Below, one piece after another: positions 7,058 to 15,905 of a stretch of DNA of 64,000 nucleotides. The notes under the pieces were generated by a model. That model made no database searches. It saw nothing but the letters and a program-made list of their open reading frames with translations, and was not told the origin of the DNA. This DNA comes from DATHTC01 sp035456465 (GTDB taxonomy: Bacteria; Actinomycetota; Thermoleophilia; Gaiellales; Gaiellaceae). The stretch's first letter is position 1. The number at the start of each line of letters is the position of its first letter. The stretch is taken from assembly GCA_035456465.1 (NCBI GenBank), contig DATIDD010000001.1, positions 39,007-103,006 on the forward strand. Direction: 5' to 3'. Both the position numbers and the translations under genes were made by a program.

Positions 7058-8491
7058 GTGGACGAATCCAGGCCGGTGGACGCATCCGAGCGGCACCTGC
7101 GCCTGCTCACCGACACCATCGAGGCGGTCAACTCGACGCTCGACCTCCAGGAGGTGCTCGAGCTCGTCGCGAGCAAGGTCGCGCAGGCGCTCGGCACCGA
7201 CGCCTGCTTCGTCTATCTCTACGACGAGCGGGCCGACGAGCTCGTCCTGAGAGCGACGTACGGCACGCGCGTCGAGGACATGACCAGGCGTCCCAAGATG
7301 CGGCCGGGCGAGGGGATCACCGGCGCCGCCGCGGCCGACCGGGTCCCGGTGATGCTCCCCGCGCAGGCACATCTCGACCCCCGCTTCAAGCGCTTCCCGA
7401 ACCTGCCGGAGGACCAGTTCGAGTCGATCCTCGCCGTGCCGATCCTGCTGCGCGAGAAGCTGGAGGGCGCGCTCAACGTCCGCACCCGCGAGCCGCGCGC
7501 GTTCACGGCCGGGGAGGTCGACCTGCTGCTCGCGATCGCCGCACAGGTGGCCCAGTCGATCGAGCACGCGAGGCTGTACGACGGCGCGCGGCGCCGCGTG
7601 GTGGAGCTCGAGGCGCTCGCGCGGATCTCCGAGGCGGTGTCGGAGTCGCTCTACCTCGAGGAGTCGCTCGAGGCGATCGTGCAGACGACGATGCAGGCGG
7701 TGCACGCCACCGGCGCCGCGCTCGTGCTCGAGGACGGGAAGATCGCGTGGCCGGAGGGTCGCGCGGGCGCCCACGCCGTGCGGATCCCGCTGCGCTGGAA
7801 ACGCCGGCAGATCGGCGAGCTGGTGTGCGACCGCGACACGCCGTTCGACGAGCCCGAGCTCGCGCTGCTCCAGTCGATCGCGCACCAGGCGGCCGTGGCG
7901 CTCGAGCATGGGCGCGCGGTGCTGCGGGGCGTCCTCGCCCAGGAGATCCACCACCGGGTCAAGAACAACCTCCAGACCGTCGCGTCGCTGCTGCGGCTGC
8001 AGGCGCGCTCGGAGCACCTCGACCCGCGGAAGGCGCTGGAGGACTCCGTCAACCGCGTGCTCGCGATCGCCGCCGTCCACGAGGTCCTGACGGAGCGCCG
8101 CGACGACGACGTCGCGCTCGACGAGCTGCTCGACCGGTTGCGCGCGATGCTCGTGCAGGGCCTCGGGCAGGGAGCCGGCGCGGCCAAGTCGGTCCGGGCC
8201 GAGCTCGCGCCGGTGTCGCTGGCGGGCGACCGCGCCACGGCGCTGGCGCTCGTCTTCTCCGAGCTGCTCCAGAACGCGCTCGAGCACGGCGGCGCCTCGA
8301 TCGCGATCGGGCTCGCCCGGCGCGACGGCGAGGTCGTGCTCTCGGTCGCGGACGACGGTCCCGGCCTCGACGGCACCGGCGACGGCACCGGCCTCTCGAT
8401 CGTGCGCGCGCTCGTGCGGGACGAGCTCGGGGGGACGCTGACGCTGCGCGCCGAGCCCGGGCTGCGGGCGGAGGTCGTCTTCCCGGCATAG
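7058..8491 (+). CDS. GAF-GAF histidine kinase, PdtaS-like
   Basis: A 477-residue soluble sensor kinase. GAF domains occupy about residues 15-175 and 185-285. The HisKA_2 dimerisation box EIHHRVKNNLQ (about 296-306) carries the phospho-acceptor histidine, followed by a HATPase domain with the N box SELLQNALEHG (about 401-411) and G box ADDGPGLD. This domain order and the HisKA_2 box are those of mycobacterial PdtaS, which phosphorylates the ANTAR regulator PdtaR. A PdtaR-like gene lies 4 kb away (12488-13054). No membrane segment is present, so the signal is cytosolic. GTG start, no ribosome-binding site, probable leaderless mRNA. Confidence 0.88.
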   Translation: MDESRPVDASERHLRLLTDTIEAVNSTLDLQEVLELVASKVAQALGTDACFVYLYDERADELVLRATYGTRVEDMTRRPKMRPGEGITGAAAADRVPVMLPAQAHLDPRFKRFPNLPEDQFESILAVPILLREKLEGALNVRTREPRAFTAGEVDLLLAIAAQVAQSIEHARLYDGARRRVVELEALARISEAVSESLYLEESLEAIVQTTMQAVHATGAALVLEDGKIAWPEGRAGAHAVRIPLRWKRRQIGELVCDRDTPFDEPELALLQSIAHQAAVALEHGRAVLRGVLAQEIHHRVKNNLQTVASLLRLQARSEHLDPRKALEDSVNRVLAIAAVHEVLTERRDDDVALDELLDRLRAMLVQGLGQGAGAAKSVRAELAPVSLAGDRATALALVFSELLQNALEHGGASIAIGLARRDGEVVLSVADDGPGLDGTGDGTGLSIVRALVRDELGGTLTLRAEPGLRAEVVFPA

Positions 8492-8519
8492 CCGGCGTCC
8501 CCCCGGCGTTGGAGGGGCC

Positions 8520-8858
8520 ATGCACACCGTCTTCGACGCCACAGGGATCGAGACGCGGCGCAAGGCCGTCCGCCGCGAGCTCGGGATCACCGCCTTCGGG
8601 GCGAACCAGTTCGACAACCAGCCGGGGCAGGCGGGCTCGGAGCACGACGAGGAGTCGACCGGCCAGCAGGAGCTCTACGCCGTGCTCGGCGGGAGCGGCG
8701 TGCTCCGCGTCGACGGCGAGGAGGTCGCGCTCCGGCCGGGGATCTACGTCCACGTCTCGCCCGACGCGACGCGTCAGGTGGTCGCGGGCGCCGAGGGCCT
8801 CTCGTACCTCGTGATCGGCGCCGCGCCGGGCGGGTACGAGCTGCGCGAGCCGTTCTAG
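8520..8858 (+). CDS. Small cupin-fold protein
   Basis: A 112-residue protein with the conserved cupin barrel: the second motif VALRPGIYVHVSPDATRQV and a preceding QELYAVLGGSGVLRVDG. The first-motif metal ligands are incomplete (no clear HxH pair), so metal binding is doubtful. GGAGGGG lies 5 bases before the ATG. It follows the kinase gene by 28 bases and may be cotranscribed. Role unknown. Confidence 0.7.
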   Translation: MHTVFDATGIETRRKAVRRELGITAFGANQFDNQPGQAGSEHDEESTGQQELYAVLGGSGVLRVDGEEVALRPGIYVHVSPDATRQVVAGAEGLSYLVIGAAPGGYELREPF

Positions 8859-8882
8859 CGACGCCGGCCGGCGAGGCGAGCG

Positions 8883-8905
8883 GTGGGGGAACCACAGGCC
8901 CCCAC
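8883..8905. terminator. Hairpin between convergent genes
   Basis: GTGGGGG pairs with CCCCCAC across a 9-base loop, between the cupin stop and the FtsX-family gene stop. It can act in both directions; no U-run. Its G-run/AA/C-run layout resembles the palindrome at 41741-41767. Confidence 0.5.
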
Positions 8906-8909
8906 GTCA

Positions 8910-11282
8910 CTAGGCGTACCGGAGCGCCTCCTCGGGCCTCGTCCGCGCCGCGCGGCGGACGGGCAGCGCGAGCACCACGAGCGCGATCACGACCGTGCCC
9001 GCGAGCGCGAGCCAGACGTTGACGAGCGGGAACTCGGGCACGAGGTCGACGTGCACGAACTCGTCCACGAACCACACGAGCAGGCGCATCAGCGCGTAGC
9101 CGACCGGGATCCCGGCGAGCCAGCCCGCGAGCGCGAGGACGAGCCCCTCGGTGAGGAAGATCCGCCGCACGTCGCGGGCGCGGGCGCCGACACACCGGAG
9201 GATCCCGATCTCCCGGCGGCGCTCGAGCACGCTCATCGTCAGCGCGTTCGCCAACCCCACGGTGCTGATCGCGACGACGAGGAACCCGAGGACGGCGATC
9301 GACGTCATCACCGTGCCGAACATGCGCGCGTCGTCGGCCTCGCGCACGTAGAGGATCTCGGTGCCGACCTCGTACCCGGCCGAGGAGAGCGTGTCCTCCA
9401 GCCGGGTGGTGACCCGGTCGACGAACGCGTGGTCGGACGACGTCGCCCGCACCCACAGGTCGAAGTCGCGCGCGCGGCCGCCCCCCTGCAGGGCGTGCAT
9501 CGTGGCGAGCGGGACGTAGACGGCGGTGCCCTCCTCCTGCGCGTTGTCGGCGATCCCGACGACGCGGAACGCCGCGGCCCCCGCGGCCGTGTCGAGGCGC
9601 ACCCGGTCGCCGACGTCCACGCCGGCGACCTGCGCGAGCGACCGCTGGACGACGACGACGCGCGCGGCAGCGTCCTCCTCGGCCTGGGAGAACCAGCGCC
9701 CGTCCGTCACGTCGTGCCCGAACATCGTCCGCTGCCGGATCGCCCAGATGACCGCGTCCTCGTCGTCGAGCACGGCATCGGTGGCGAACATCGACTCCAC
9801 CGCGGCCACCCCCGGAGTGGCGCGGACGAGGGCGATCGCGCGGTCGTCGAGCCGCTGCGCACCGCGCGACACGACCTTGACGTCCTCGCCGTGCTCGTCC
9901 CACGACGCGTGGACCTTCGTGGAGGTCGCCGCCGCCAGGCCGAGGATCGCGAGCAGGTTGCCGACGGCGAGTGCGACGATCACCGCGGTCGCGAGGCCGC
10001 GCCGCTTGCGCCGCGCCGCGTTGCGCAGCCCGATCCCGACGGATCGCGGCAGGAACGTCGCGCGCCGGACGAGGCGGTCGGCGGCGTCGAGCGTCCCGGC
10101 CGCGGACCCGGTCGCCTCGAGCGCCTCGCGCAGGTCGACGCGGACGGCCCGGCGGATCGCCGGGAGCGCGGCGAGCGGCGGCGCGAGGAGCCCGACCGCC
10201 GCGCTCGCGAGCAGCACGCGGACGTCGACCCCGGGCGTCACGTCGACGGCGAAGAAGGTCTCGCCGAGGAAGTCGACGAGCACGTTCGCGAGCAGGACCC
10301 CGAGCGCCGCGCCGACGACGGTGGCGGCGGCGCCGAGGAGCAGGGCGCTCGTCAGGTAGACCCGCGCGACCTGCCGCCGCCGCGCGCCGAGCGCCTTCAT
10401 CACGCCGATCTCGCGCGTCTCCTCCGCGACGAGGGTCGTCATCGTGTTCGCGATCAGGACGACCGAGGAGAGCAGCGCGAGGATCGTGACCACGGAGAAG
10501 AAGTCGATGAAGAGCGTGAAGTTCTCCTTGCCCGGCCAGTACGTCGGCGCGCGCACCTCCGGCAGGTCGGTGAACCCCGCGAAGCCGCGGACGCCCGCGA
10601 GGACGTCCCGGACGGCGGCGGCCGTCGCGCGCGCGTCGGCGCCCTCGTCGAGGCGGAAGGCGAGCGAGGTGATGCCGCGGGCCCCGGTCAGGTCGGCGAT
10701 CGTCGCGGCGTCCGCGTACAGCACGACCTCGCCGTCGTCCGTCACGTCCTGGCCGCCGCCGAGGCTGTGGCCGACGCCGCTGATCGGGAGCGTCTCCTCG
10801 CCGCCGCCGGGCGTGACGATCCGGACGGTGTCGCCGGCGCCCCCTCCGAACACGCCCTGGTTCGCGTTCTGCGCCTCGGTCAGCACCTCGCCGGGCCGCG
10901 GCCGCGCTCCGTCCTGCAGCCGGACGACGTCGACGCGCTGCGCGCCGAAGTCGCGGATCCCCTCGATGTACCCGTCTGCGCGACGCTCGCCCACGTAGAC
11001 GCGCGTGGCCACGGCGTACCGCGGCTCGACCGCGACGACGTGCGGCAGCCGCTCGAGCTGCTCCAGGGTCGCGTCGTCGAGCTCGAGCGGCTGCAGAGAA
11101 ACGGTCAGGTTCGCCACCTGCCCCGCCGCGATCTCGTCCTGCATCGTCCGGTCGATCAGCGACGGCATCGCGTAGATCCCGACGCCTGCGACGGCGAGGG
11201 CCAGGGTGGCGATCGTGAAGGCCGCGCGCGCCTTGCGGCGTGTCAGGTCGCGGACGGACTTGCGGAGGACGGCGGTGCCCAC
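8910..11282 (-). CDS. FtsX/MacB-family ABC permease (double unit)
   Basis: A 790-residue membrane protein with two FtsX-type halves. Each half has one leading helix, an outside domain and three clustered helices, with the typical cytosolic loop REIGVMKALGARRRQV in the first half and REIGILRCVGARARDV in the second. It is the permease of the ATPase encoded 7 bases upstream. Such systems move lipids or peptides out of the membrane, or act as mechanotransmitters driving extracytoplasmic enzymes, rather than importing. GTG start. Substrate unknown. Confidence 0.88.
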   Translation of the reverse strand: MGTAVLRKSVRDLTRRKARAAFTIATLALAVAGVGIYAMPSLIDRTMQDEIAAGQVANLTVSLQPLELDDATLEQLERLPHVVAVEPRYAVATRVYVGERRADGYIEGIRDFGAQRVDVVRLQDGARPRPGEVLTEAQNANQGVFGGGAGDTVRIVTPGGGEETLPISGVGHSLGGGQDVTDDGEVVLYADAATIADLTGARGITSLAFRLDEGADARATAAAVRDVLAGVRGFAGFTDLPEVRAPTYWPGKENFTLFIDFFSVVTILALLSSVVLIANTMTTLVAEETREIGVMKALGARRRQVARVYLTSALLLGAAATVVGAALGVLLANVLVDFLGETFFAVDVTPGVDVRVLLASAAVGLLAPPLAALPAIRRAVRVDLREALEATGSAAGTLDAADRLVRRATFLPRSVGIGLRNAARRKRRGLATAVIVALAVGNLLAILGLAAATSTKVHASWDEHGEDVKVVSRGAQRLDDRAIALVRATPGVAAVESMFATDAVLDDEDAVIWAIRQRTMFGHDVTDGRWFSQAEEDAAARVVVVQRSLAQVAGVDVGDRVRLDTAAGAAAFRVVGIADNAQEEGTAVYVPLATMHALQGGGRARDFDLWVRATSSDHAFVDRVTTRLEDTLSSAGYEVGTEILYVREADDARMFGTVMTSIAVLGFLVVAISTVGLANALTMSVLERRREIGILRCVGARARDVRRIFLTEGLVLALAGWLAGIPVGYALMRLLVWFVDEFVHVDLVPEFPLVNVWLALAGTVVIALVVLALPVRRAARTRPEEALRYA

Positions 11283-11289
11283 GCCCGCC

Positions 11290-12012
11290 TCAGCCGTCGA
11301 CGACGACGCCGTCGCGGATCGTGACGACGCGGTGCGCCTGCTGCGCCAGCTGCGGGTCGTGCGTCACGAACAGCACCGTCTTCCGCGCCTCGTTCAGGCG
11401 CCGGAACAGCAGGAACATCTCGGCAGCCGTCGCGGTGTCGAGGTTGCCCGTCGGCTCGTCGCCGACGACGAGCTTCGGGTCGGCCGCGAGCGCCCGCGCG
11501 ATCGCGACGCGCTGCTGCTCCCCGCCGGACAGCTCGGCGGGAAGGTGGTCGACCTTGTCGCCGAGGCCGACGAGCTCGAGGTTGTGGCGCGCCCGCTCGA
11601 AGCGCTCGCGCCTCGACCCGCGGCGGGCGAAGTCGAGCGGCAGCACCGCGTTCTCGAGCGCGCTCAGGGTCGGCAGCAGCTGGAAGAACTGGAACACGAT
11701 GCCGACGTTCGCGCCGCGCCAGACCGCGAGCTCCTCCTCGCTCAGCTCGTCGAGCCGGCGTCCGTCGACCGTCACCGTGCCGGTCGTCGGGCGGTCGATC
11801 CCCGTGACGAGGTTCAGGATCGTGGTCTTGCCGCTGCCGGACGGGCCGACGACCGCGACGAGCTCGCCCTCCGCGATCGTCAGGTCGACGCCGCGCAGCG
11901 CGCGATAGTCGACGCGGCCCATCCGGTAGACCTTCTCGACCCCGCGCAGCTCGATCAGCGGCGCGGGGACGACCGGCACGCGCGACCGCTGCTCGGCAGC
12001 GGTCGCCGTCAT
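11290..12012 (-). CDS. MacB/LolD-like ABC transporter ATPase
   Basis: A 240-residue ATPase with Walker A GPSGSGKTT, signature LSGGEQQRVAIARAL, Walker B with GDEPTGNLD and H-loop FVTHD. The GDEPTGNLD version is typical of MacB/LolD/FtsE-type ATPases that pair with FtsX-like permeases, matching the downstream gene. Its ATG overlaps the stop of the 2TM gene (ATGA at 12009-12012), so the three genes form a coupled operon. The first 18 residues are a short extension before the ATPase core. Confidence 0.9.
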   Translation of the reverse strand: MTATAAEQRSRVPVVPAPLIELRGVEKVYRMGRVDYRALRGVDLTIAEGELVAVVGPSGSGKTTILNLVTGIDRPTTGTVTVDGRRLDELSEEELAVWRGANVGIVFQFFQLLPTLSALENAVLPLDFARRGSRRERFERARHNLELVGLGDKVDHLPAELSGGEQQRVAIARALAADPKLVVGDEPTGNLDTATAAEMFLLFRRLNEARKTVLFVTHDPQLAQQAHRVVTIRDGVVVDG

Positions 12013-12389
12013 CGCGACGCTCGCAGTCGCTCGACCTCCCGCGCGATCTCGTCCGTCGTCGGCGGCCGGCGGAAGTACGTCCTCAGCGCGTCGAACGCGA
12101 GGATCGTCCCCCACACGAGGAACACCCAGACGATCCACGGGTCCCAGTTGCCGGGGGCGCCGTCGTCGGGCGTGAACCTGGACGGCCAGGTGTTGTCCTC
12201 GAAGTACTCGGTCAGCACCCACACGACCGTCAGCACCGGCATCGCGACGGCGAAGATCGCCGCATGGAGCTTGAAGCTCCGCACGCGCTCGAGCTGCTCG
12301 CGGGCCAGGGCGCGGAGGTCGTCGTCCAGAGCCGGCACCACCGGCTCGGCCTTCGCCCCGTTCGTCCTGGTGGCGGTCTCGGGCACCAT
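12009..12389 (-). CDS. 2TM-domain membrane protein
   Basis: A 126-residue protein with two membrane helices flanked by charged segments, matching the 2TM family often found beside LytTR regulators or ABC operons. The start is the ATG at 12389, which has AGGAGG 9 bases before it; a GTG 14 codons upstream is open too but has no such site. It is first in the operon with the MacB-like ATPase and permease. Function unknown; an accessory subunit is plausible. Confidence 0.7.
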   Translation of the reverse strand: MVPETATRTNGAKAEPVVPALDDDLRALAREQLERVRSFKLHAAIFAVAMPVLTVVWVLTEYFEDNTWPSRFTPDDGAPGNWDPWIVWVFLVWGTILAFDALRTYFRRPPTTDEIAREVERLRASR

Positions 12390-12475
12390 CACCCACCACC
12401 TCCTCTCGGGCTCGGTCGAAGGGTCGTCCACCGGGCCCGGACGAGGATCGGGGAGTTCCCCGATTTCCCGCGACC

Positions 12476-12481
12476 TAGACT
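12476..12481 (+). promoter_or_regulatory. Candidate -10 of the ANTAR regulator gene (leaderless)
   Basis: TAGACT ends 6 bases before the GTG at 12488, matching the leaderless layout seen at the PdtaS-like kinase gene. The -35 is not clear. Confidence 0.4.
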
Positions 12482-12487
12482 CCTCAC

Positions 12488-13054
12488 GTGAAGATCCTGA
12501 TCGCGGAGGACGAGACGCTGATCCGGCTCGACCTGCGCGACCTGCTCGAGCGGGCCGGCTTCGACGTGTGCGCCGAGGCGAAGGACGGCGAGGAGGCGGT
12601 CGCGCTCGCCGCCAGCGAACGGCCGGACCTCGCGATTCTCGACGTGAAGATGCCGCGGCTGGACGGGATCGAGGCCGCTCGCCGGATCCTCGAGGAGCGG
12701 GCGATCCCGATCGTGATGCTGACGGCCTACGGCCAGGACGAGCTCGTCTCGCGCGCCGTCGAGGCCGGCGTGTTCGGCTACCTCGTCAAGCCGTTCCGCG
12801 AGTCGGACCTGCTGCCGGCGATCAGGACCGCCCGCGCGCGCCACGAGGAGCTCGCGGCGCTCCGCGAGGAGGCGGACTCGCTCGCCGAGGCGCTCGCAGC
12901 GCGCAAGGCGATCGAGCGCGCGAAGGGGCTCCTGATGGAGAAGGAGGGCCTGTCCGAGCAGGACGCGTTCGCCCGGCTTCGAAAGGCGAGCCAGGTGTCG
13001 GGACGGCCGCTGCGCGTGATCGCGGAGGCCGTCGTCGAGACGCTTCAGGGCTGA
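12488..13054 (+). CDS. Response regulator with ANTAR RNA-binding domain, PdtaR-like
   Basis: A 188-residue protein. The receiver domain (1-115) has the acidic pocket E7/D8, phospho-acceptor Asp52 in LAILDVKMP, Thr79 and Lys101 in LVKPF. A helical linker leads to an ANTAR domain (about 130-186) with AIERAKGLLMEKEGLSEQDAF, the three-helix RNA-binding signature. This is the architecture of PdtaR (mycobacteria), EutV and NasT-type antiterminators. The PdtaS-like kinase at 7058 is the likely partner. Known ANTAR proteins bind paired hexaloop hairpins and prevent termination; the glnA leader is a candidate target in this window. The gene end overlaps the convergent NUDIX gene by 10 bases. Confidence 0.92.
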   Translation: MKILIAEDETLIRLDLRDLLERAGFDVCAEAKDGEEAVALAASERPDLAILDVKMPRLDGIEAARRILEERAIPIVMLTAYGQDELVSRAVEAGVFGYLVKPFRESDLLPAIRTARARHEELAALREEADSLAEALAARKAIERAKGLLMEKEGLSEQDAFARLRKASQVSGRPLRVIAEAVVETLQG

Positions 13055-13578
13055 GCGAGGAACGCCAGGAACCAGAGCAGGGCGGTCAGCGAGTAGCCGT
13101 CCGTGACCTGCCCGTCGGCGATCAGCGCGCGCACGCCGTCGAGCGGCACCCACTCCACCCGCTCGGCCTCGTCCACGTCCGGGTCGCCCTCCTCGAGGGC
13201 CGCCTCGGCGAGGAACACGTGGAAGGTCTGGTCGACGCCGCCGGGTGCAGGGTGGTACGAGAACAGCTGCCGCAGCCGGCCCGGGCGCCAGCCGGTCTCC
13301 TCGAGCGTCTCGCGCGCGGCCGCTTCGGCGGGCGTCTCGCCCTCGTCCACGCGGCCGCCGGGGATCTCCCAGCCCCACGAGTCGGTGACGAAGCGGTGGC
13401 GGCGCAGGAGCAGGACGCCGCGGGCGGGGTCGTGGACGACCGCGGCCGCCGCCTCGCGCGGGATCCGCAGCACGTGGTGCTCGAAGCGCGCGCCCGAGGG
13501 GAGCTCGACGTCGACGAGCCGGAGGCTCATCCACTCGCTCTCGTAGAGGGAGCGCTCGCCATGCACGGTCCAGCGCAC
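13045..13578 (-). CDS. NUDIX hydrolase, ADP-ribose pyrophosphatase-like
   Basis: About 177 residues with a complete Nudix box (GGRVDEGETP, then RETLEETGW at the catalytic glutamates). The preceding SWGWEIPGGR and the N-terminal WTVHGERSLYESEW resemble the ADP-ribose/nucleoside-diphosphate-sugar pyrophosphatase branch. The start is uncertain: GTG at 13578 is chosen because the family usually begins just before this W; a GTG at 13605 is in frame but would overlap the divergent SnoaL-like gene. No convincing ribosome-binding site. Confidence 0.85.
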   Translation of the reverse strand: MRWTVHGERSLYESEWMSLRLVDVELPSGARFEHHVLRIPREAAAAVVHDPARGVLLLRRHRFVTDSWGWEIPGGRVDEGETPAEAAARETLEETGWRPGRLRQLFSYHPAPGGVDQTFHVFLAEAALEEGDPDVDEAERVEWVPLDGVRALIADGQVTDGYSLTALLWFLAFLAQP

Positions 13579-13596
13579 GCGTGGGAGGGTACGTGC

Positions 13597-13980
13597 GTGG
13601 ACCACGTCGAGCGGATCCGCGACCTCTTCCGCGCGTGGCTGGAGCGGGACGCGCTCACGGTGGCGCGGGTGATCGGCGACGACGTCGTCTGGCGTGTCCC
13701 GGGCCGCAGCGCGATGGCCGGCGAGTATCGCGGCCGCGCGGAGATCTTCCCCTTCCTGCGGCGCACGGCCGAGCTCACCGGCGGTACGTACCGCGCCGAG
13801 CTCGTCGACGTCTGGGGCGGCGACGAGGTGGTGGTCGGCCTCTACCGCGCGATCGGGACGCGGGACGGTCGCACGCTCGACATCCCGCAGGCGCTCGTGT
13901 TCCGCTTCGAGGACGACGAGCTCCGCGAGGTGCTCGCGGTGCCGGGCGACCCCGGTGCCTTCGACGCCTTCTGGGCGTGA
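13597..13980 (+). CDS. SnoaL-like (NTF2-fold) protein
   Basis: A 127-residue protein with the SnoaL/ketosteroid-isomerase pattern: DHVERIRDLFRAWLERD, then DDVVWRVPGRSAMAGEYRG and EIFPFLRRTAEL. The family includes cyclases, isomerases and non-enzymatic binders, so no reaction can be assigned. The GTG at 13597 is chosen because GGGAGGG lies 7 bases upstream; an in-frame ATG at 13561 is possible but would overlap the divergent NUDIX gene. Confidence 0.75.
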   Translation: MDHVERIRDLFRAWLERDALTVARVIGDDVVWRVPGRSAMAGEYRGRAEIFPFLRRTAELTGGTYRAELVDVWGGDEVVVGLYRAIGTRDGRTLDIPQALVFRFEDDELREVLAVPGDPGAFDAFWA

Positions 13981-13987
13981 CGCGCGC

Positions 13988-15886
13988 TCAGGGCACGCGT
14001 CCGGCCGTCGTCTGCTGCGCCTCGAACAGCTGCTCCCAGCGGCTCATCAGGCGCTGCAGCTCGTCACGGGCCGCGCGGTGGGCGGCGAGGACGTCGGCGT
14101 CGGTCCAGTCCTCGGCCAGCCGCCGCTCGAGCTCGGCGACCTCGGTTTCCCGCGCGGCGATGTCGGCCTCGACGCGCTCGAGCTCTGACGGGCGCTTCCG
14201 AGCCGGGCGCGGCGCCTCCTTCGGCTTCTCCTTGCGCTGCCGCTCCGGCTTCGGCGCGGCTTCCCGCTCGGCGCGGACGCGAAGGAGGTCGGCCCAGCCG
14301 CCGTCGTAGGAGCGGACGGTCCCGTCCTCGATCGCGAGCGTGCGCTCGGCGACGGCGTCGAGCAGCGCGCGGTCGTGCGAGACGAGCAGCACCGTGCCGG
14401 GGAAGTCCTCGAGCGCCGCCTCGAGCGCCTCGCGCGACTCGAGGTCGAGGTGGTTCGTGGGCTCGTCGAGCACCAGGAAGTTCGCGCCGGAGGCCACGAC
14501 GTGCGCGAGCGCGAGGCGCCGCCGCTCGCCGCCGGAGAGCACCGACACGGACTTCTCGTGCGCGTCCCAGCCGGAGAACAGGAAGCGGCCCAGGAGATGC
14601 TGCGCGTGCGGCCGCGACAGCCCGGTCGCCGCCTGCGTGCAGTCGAGCACCGACTTGGTGAGGTCGAGCTCGACCTCCTGCTGGGAGAAGTAGGCCGGGA
14701 TCACGCCGTGGCCGAGCCTCGAGCGGCCGGCCTGCGGGTCCCGGCGGCCGAGCAGCGTCTCGAGCAGCGTCGTCTTGCCGCTGCCGTTCGGGCCGACGAG
14801 GGCGACGTGCTCGCCGCGCTCGATCGCGAGCGAGACGTCCTGGACGAGCGTGCGCCCGCCGACGCCGACCTCGAGCCCGACCGTCTCGACCACCGTGCGG
14901 CCGCTGCGCGGCGGGTCGAGGAAGCCGAAGCCGAGCTTGCGCGACCGGCGCGTGAGCAGCGCCGCCTCGGACGACGCCGCCCGGCGCTCCTGCTCGAGCC
15001 GCCCGATCTGCGTCAGCTTCGCCTGAGCCTGCTTCGCCTTCGTCTTCTTGTAGCGGAACCGCTGCACGAACCGGTCGAGCCGGGCGATGTCCGCGGCGAC
15101 GCGCTCCGCCGTCTTCTGCGCATGCGCCGCCCGCTCCGCCTTCTCGCGCCGCCATTCGTGCCACGGGCCGGCGAAGTACGTCGAGCGCCCCGCCTCCAGC
15201 TCGACCGTCGCGCTCGTCACCGCCTCGAGGAACCAGCGGTCGTGGGCGACGAGGATCACGGCCGCGTCGAGGTCGGCGAGCTCCTGCTCCAGCCACTCGA
15301 GCGAGGCGACGTCGAGGTGGTTGGTCGGCTCGTCGAGGAGCAGGAGGTCGGGGTCGCCGCCCAGCGCCCGCGCGAGCGACGCGCGCGTCAGCTCCCCGCC
15401 CGAGAAGCTCTGCAGCGGCCGGTCGAGGTGCTCGTCCCGGAACCCGAGGCCGCGCAGCACCGCGGTCTGGCGCTCGCGCCAAGCGTAGCCGCCGGCGTGC
15501 TCGAGCCGGCCCTGCGCGTCGGCGTAGCGCCGGAGCGTCCCGGCGCCGTGGTCGCCGTCGGCCATCGCGCGCTCCAGGTGCCGCAGCTCCTCCTCGAGCG
15601 CGACGAGGTCGGAGGCGCCGGACAGGACGTACTCGCGCAGCGTCTGGGCCCGCTCGAGCGGCGGGCGCTGGTCGTGGAGCGCGACGCGGGCGCCCTTCTG
15701 GAGCGCGAGCTCGCCGCCGTGCAGCTCCGTCTCGCCTGCGAGCGCGCGGAGGAGCGTGGTCTTCCCGGCGCCGTTCGGGCCCGAGAGCGCGACGCGGTCG
15801 CGCCGCTCGACCTTGAAGGAGACGCCGTCGAACAGGACGCTCCCGGCGAGCTCCTTGCGCAGGTTGGAGGCGATCACGACGGCCAC
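13988..15886 (-). CDS. ABC-F family ATPase
   Basis: A 632-residue soluble protein with two ABC ATPase domains and no membrane segments, the ABC-F layout. Walker A sites are GPNGAGKTT (about 36) and GPNGSGKTT in the second half; signatures are FSGGELTRASLARAL and LSGGERRRLALAHV; both Walker B motifs read LDEPTNHLD. A basic, KKTKAKQAQAK-rich linker joins the domains and the C-terminus is a charged coiled coil (about 555-632), as in Uup/EttA relatives. These proteins act on the ribosome, as translation factors or antibiotic protection factors; which applies here is not visible. GTG start, 19 bases from the divergent gluconokinase start. Confidence 0.9.
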   Translation of the reverse strand: MAVVIASNLRKELAGSVLFDGVSFKVERRDRVALSGPNGAGKTTLLRALAGETELHGGELALQKGARVALHDQRPPLERAQTLREYVLSGASDLVALEEELRHLERAMADGDHGAGTLRRYADAQGRLEHAGGYAWRERQTAVLRGLGFRDEHLDRPLQSFSGGELTRASLARALGGDPDLLLLDEPTNHLDVASLEWLEQELADLDAAVILVAHDRWFLEAVTSATVELEAGRSTYFAGPWHEWRREKAERAAHAQKTAERVAADIARLDRFVQRFRYKKTKAKQAQAKLTQIGRLEQERRAASSEAALLTRRSRKLGFGFLDPPRSGRTVVETVGLEVGVGGRTLVQDVSLAIERGEHVALVGPNGSGKTTLLETLLGRRDPQAGRSRLGHGVIPAYFSQQEVELDLTKSVLDCTQAATGLSRPHAQHLLGRFLFSGWDAHEKSVSVLSGGERRRLALAHVVASGANFLVLDEPTNHLDLESREALEAALEDFPGTVLLVSHDRALLDAVAERTLAIEDGTVRSYDGGWADLLRVRAEREAAPKPERQRKEKPKEAPRPARKRPSELERVEADIAARETEVAELERRLAEDWTDADVLAAHRAARDELQRLMSRWEQLFEAQQTTAGRVP

Positions 15887-15905
15887 GGGATGGAAGGGTA
15901 GAGAC

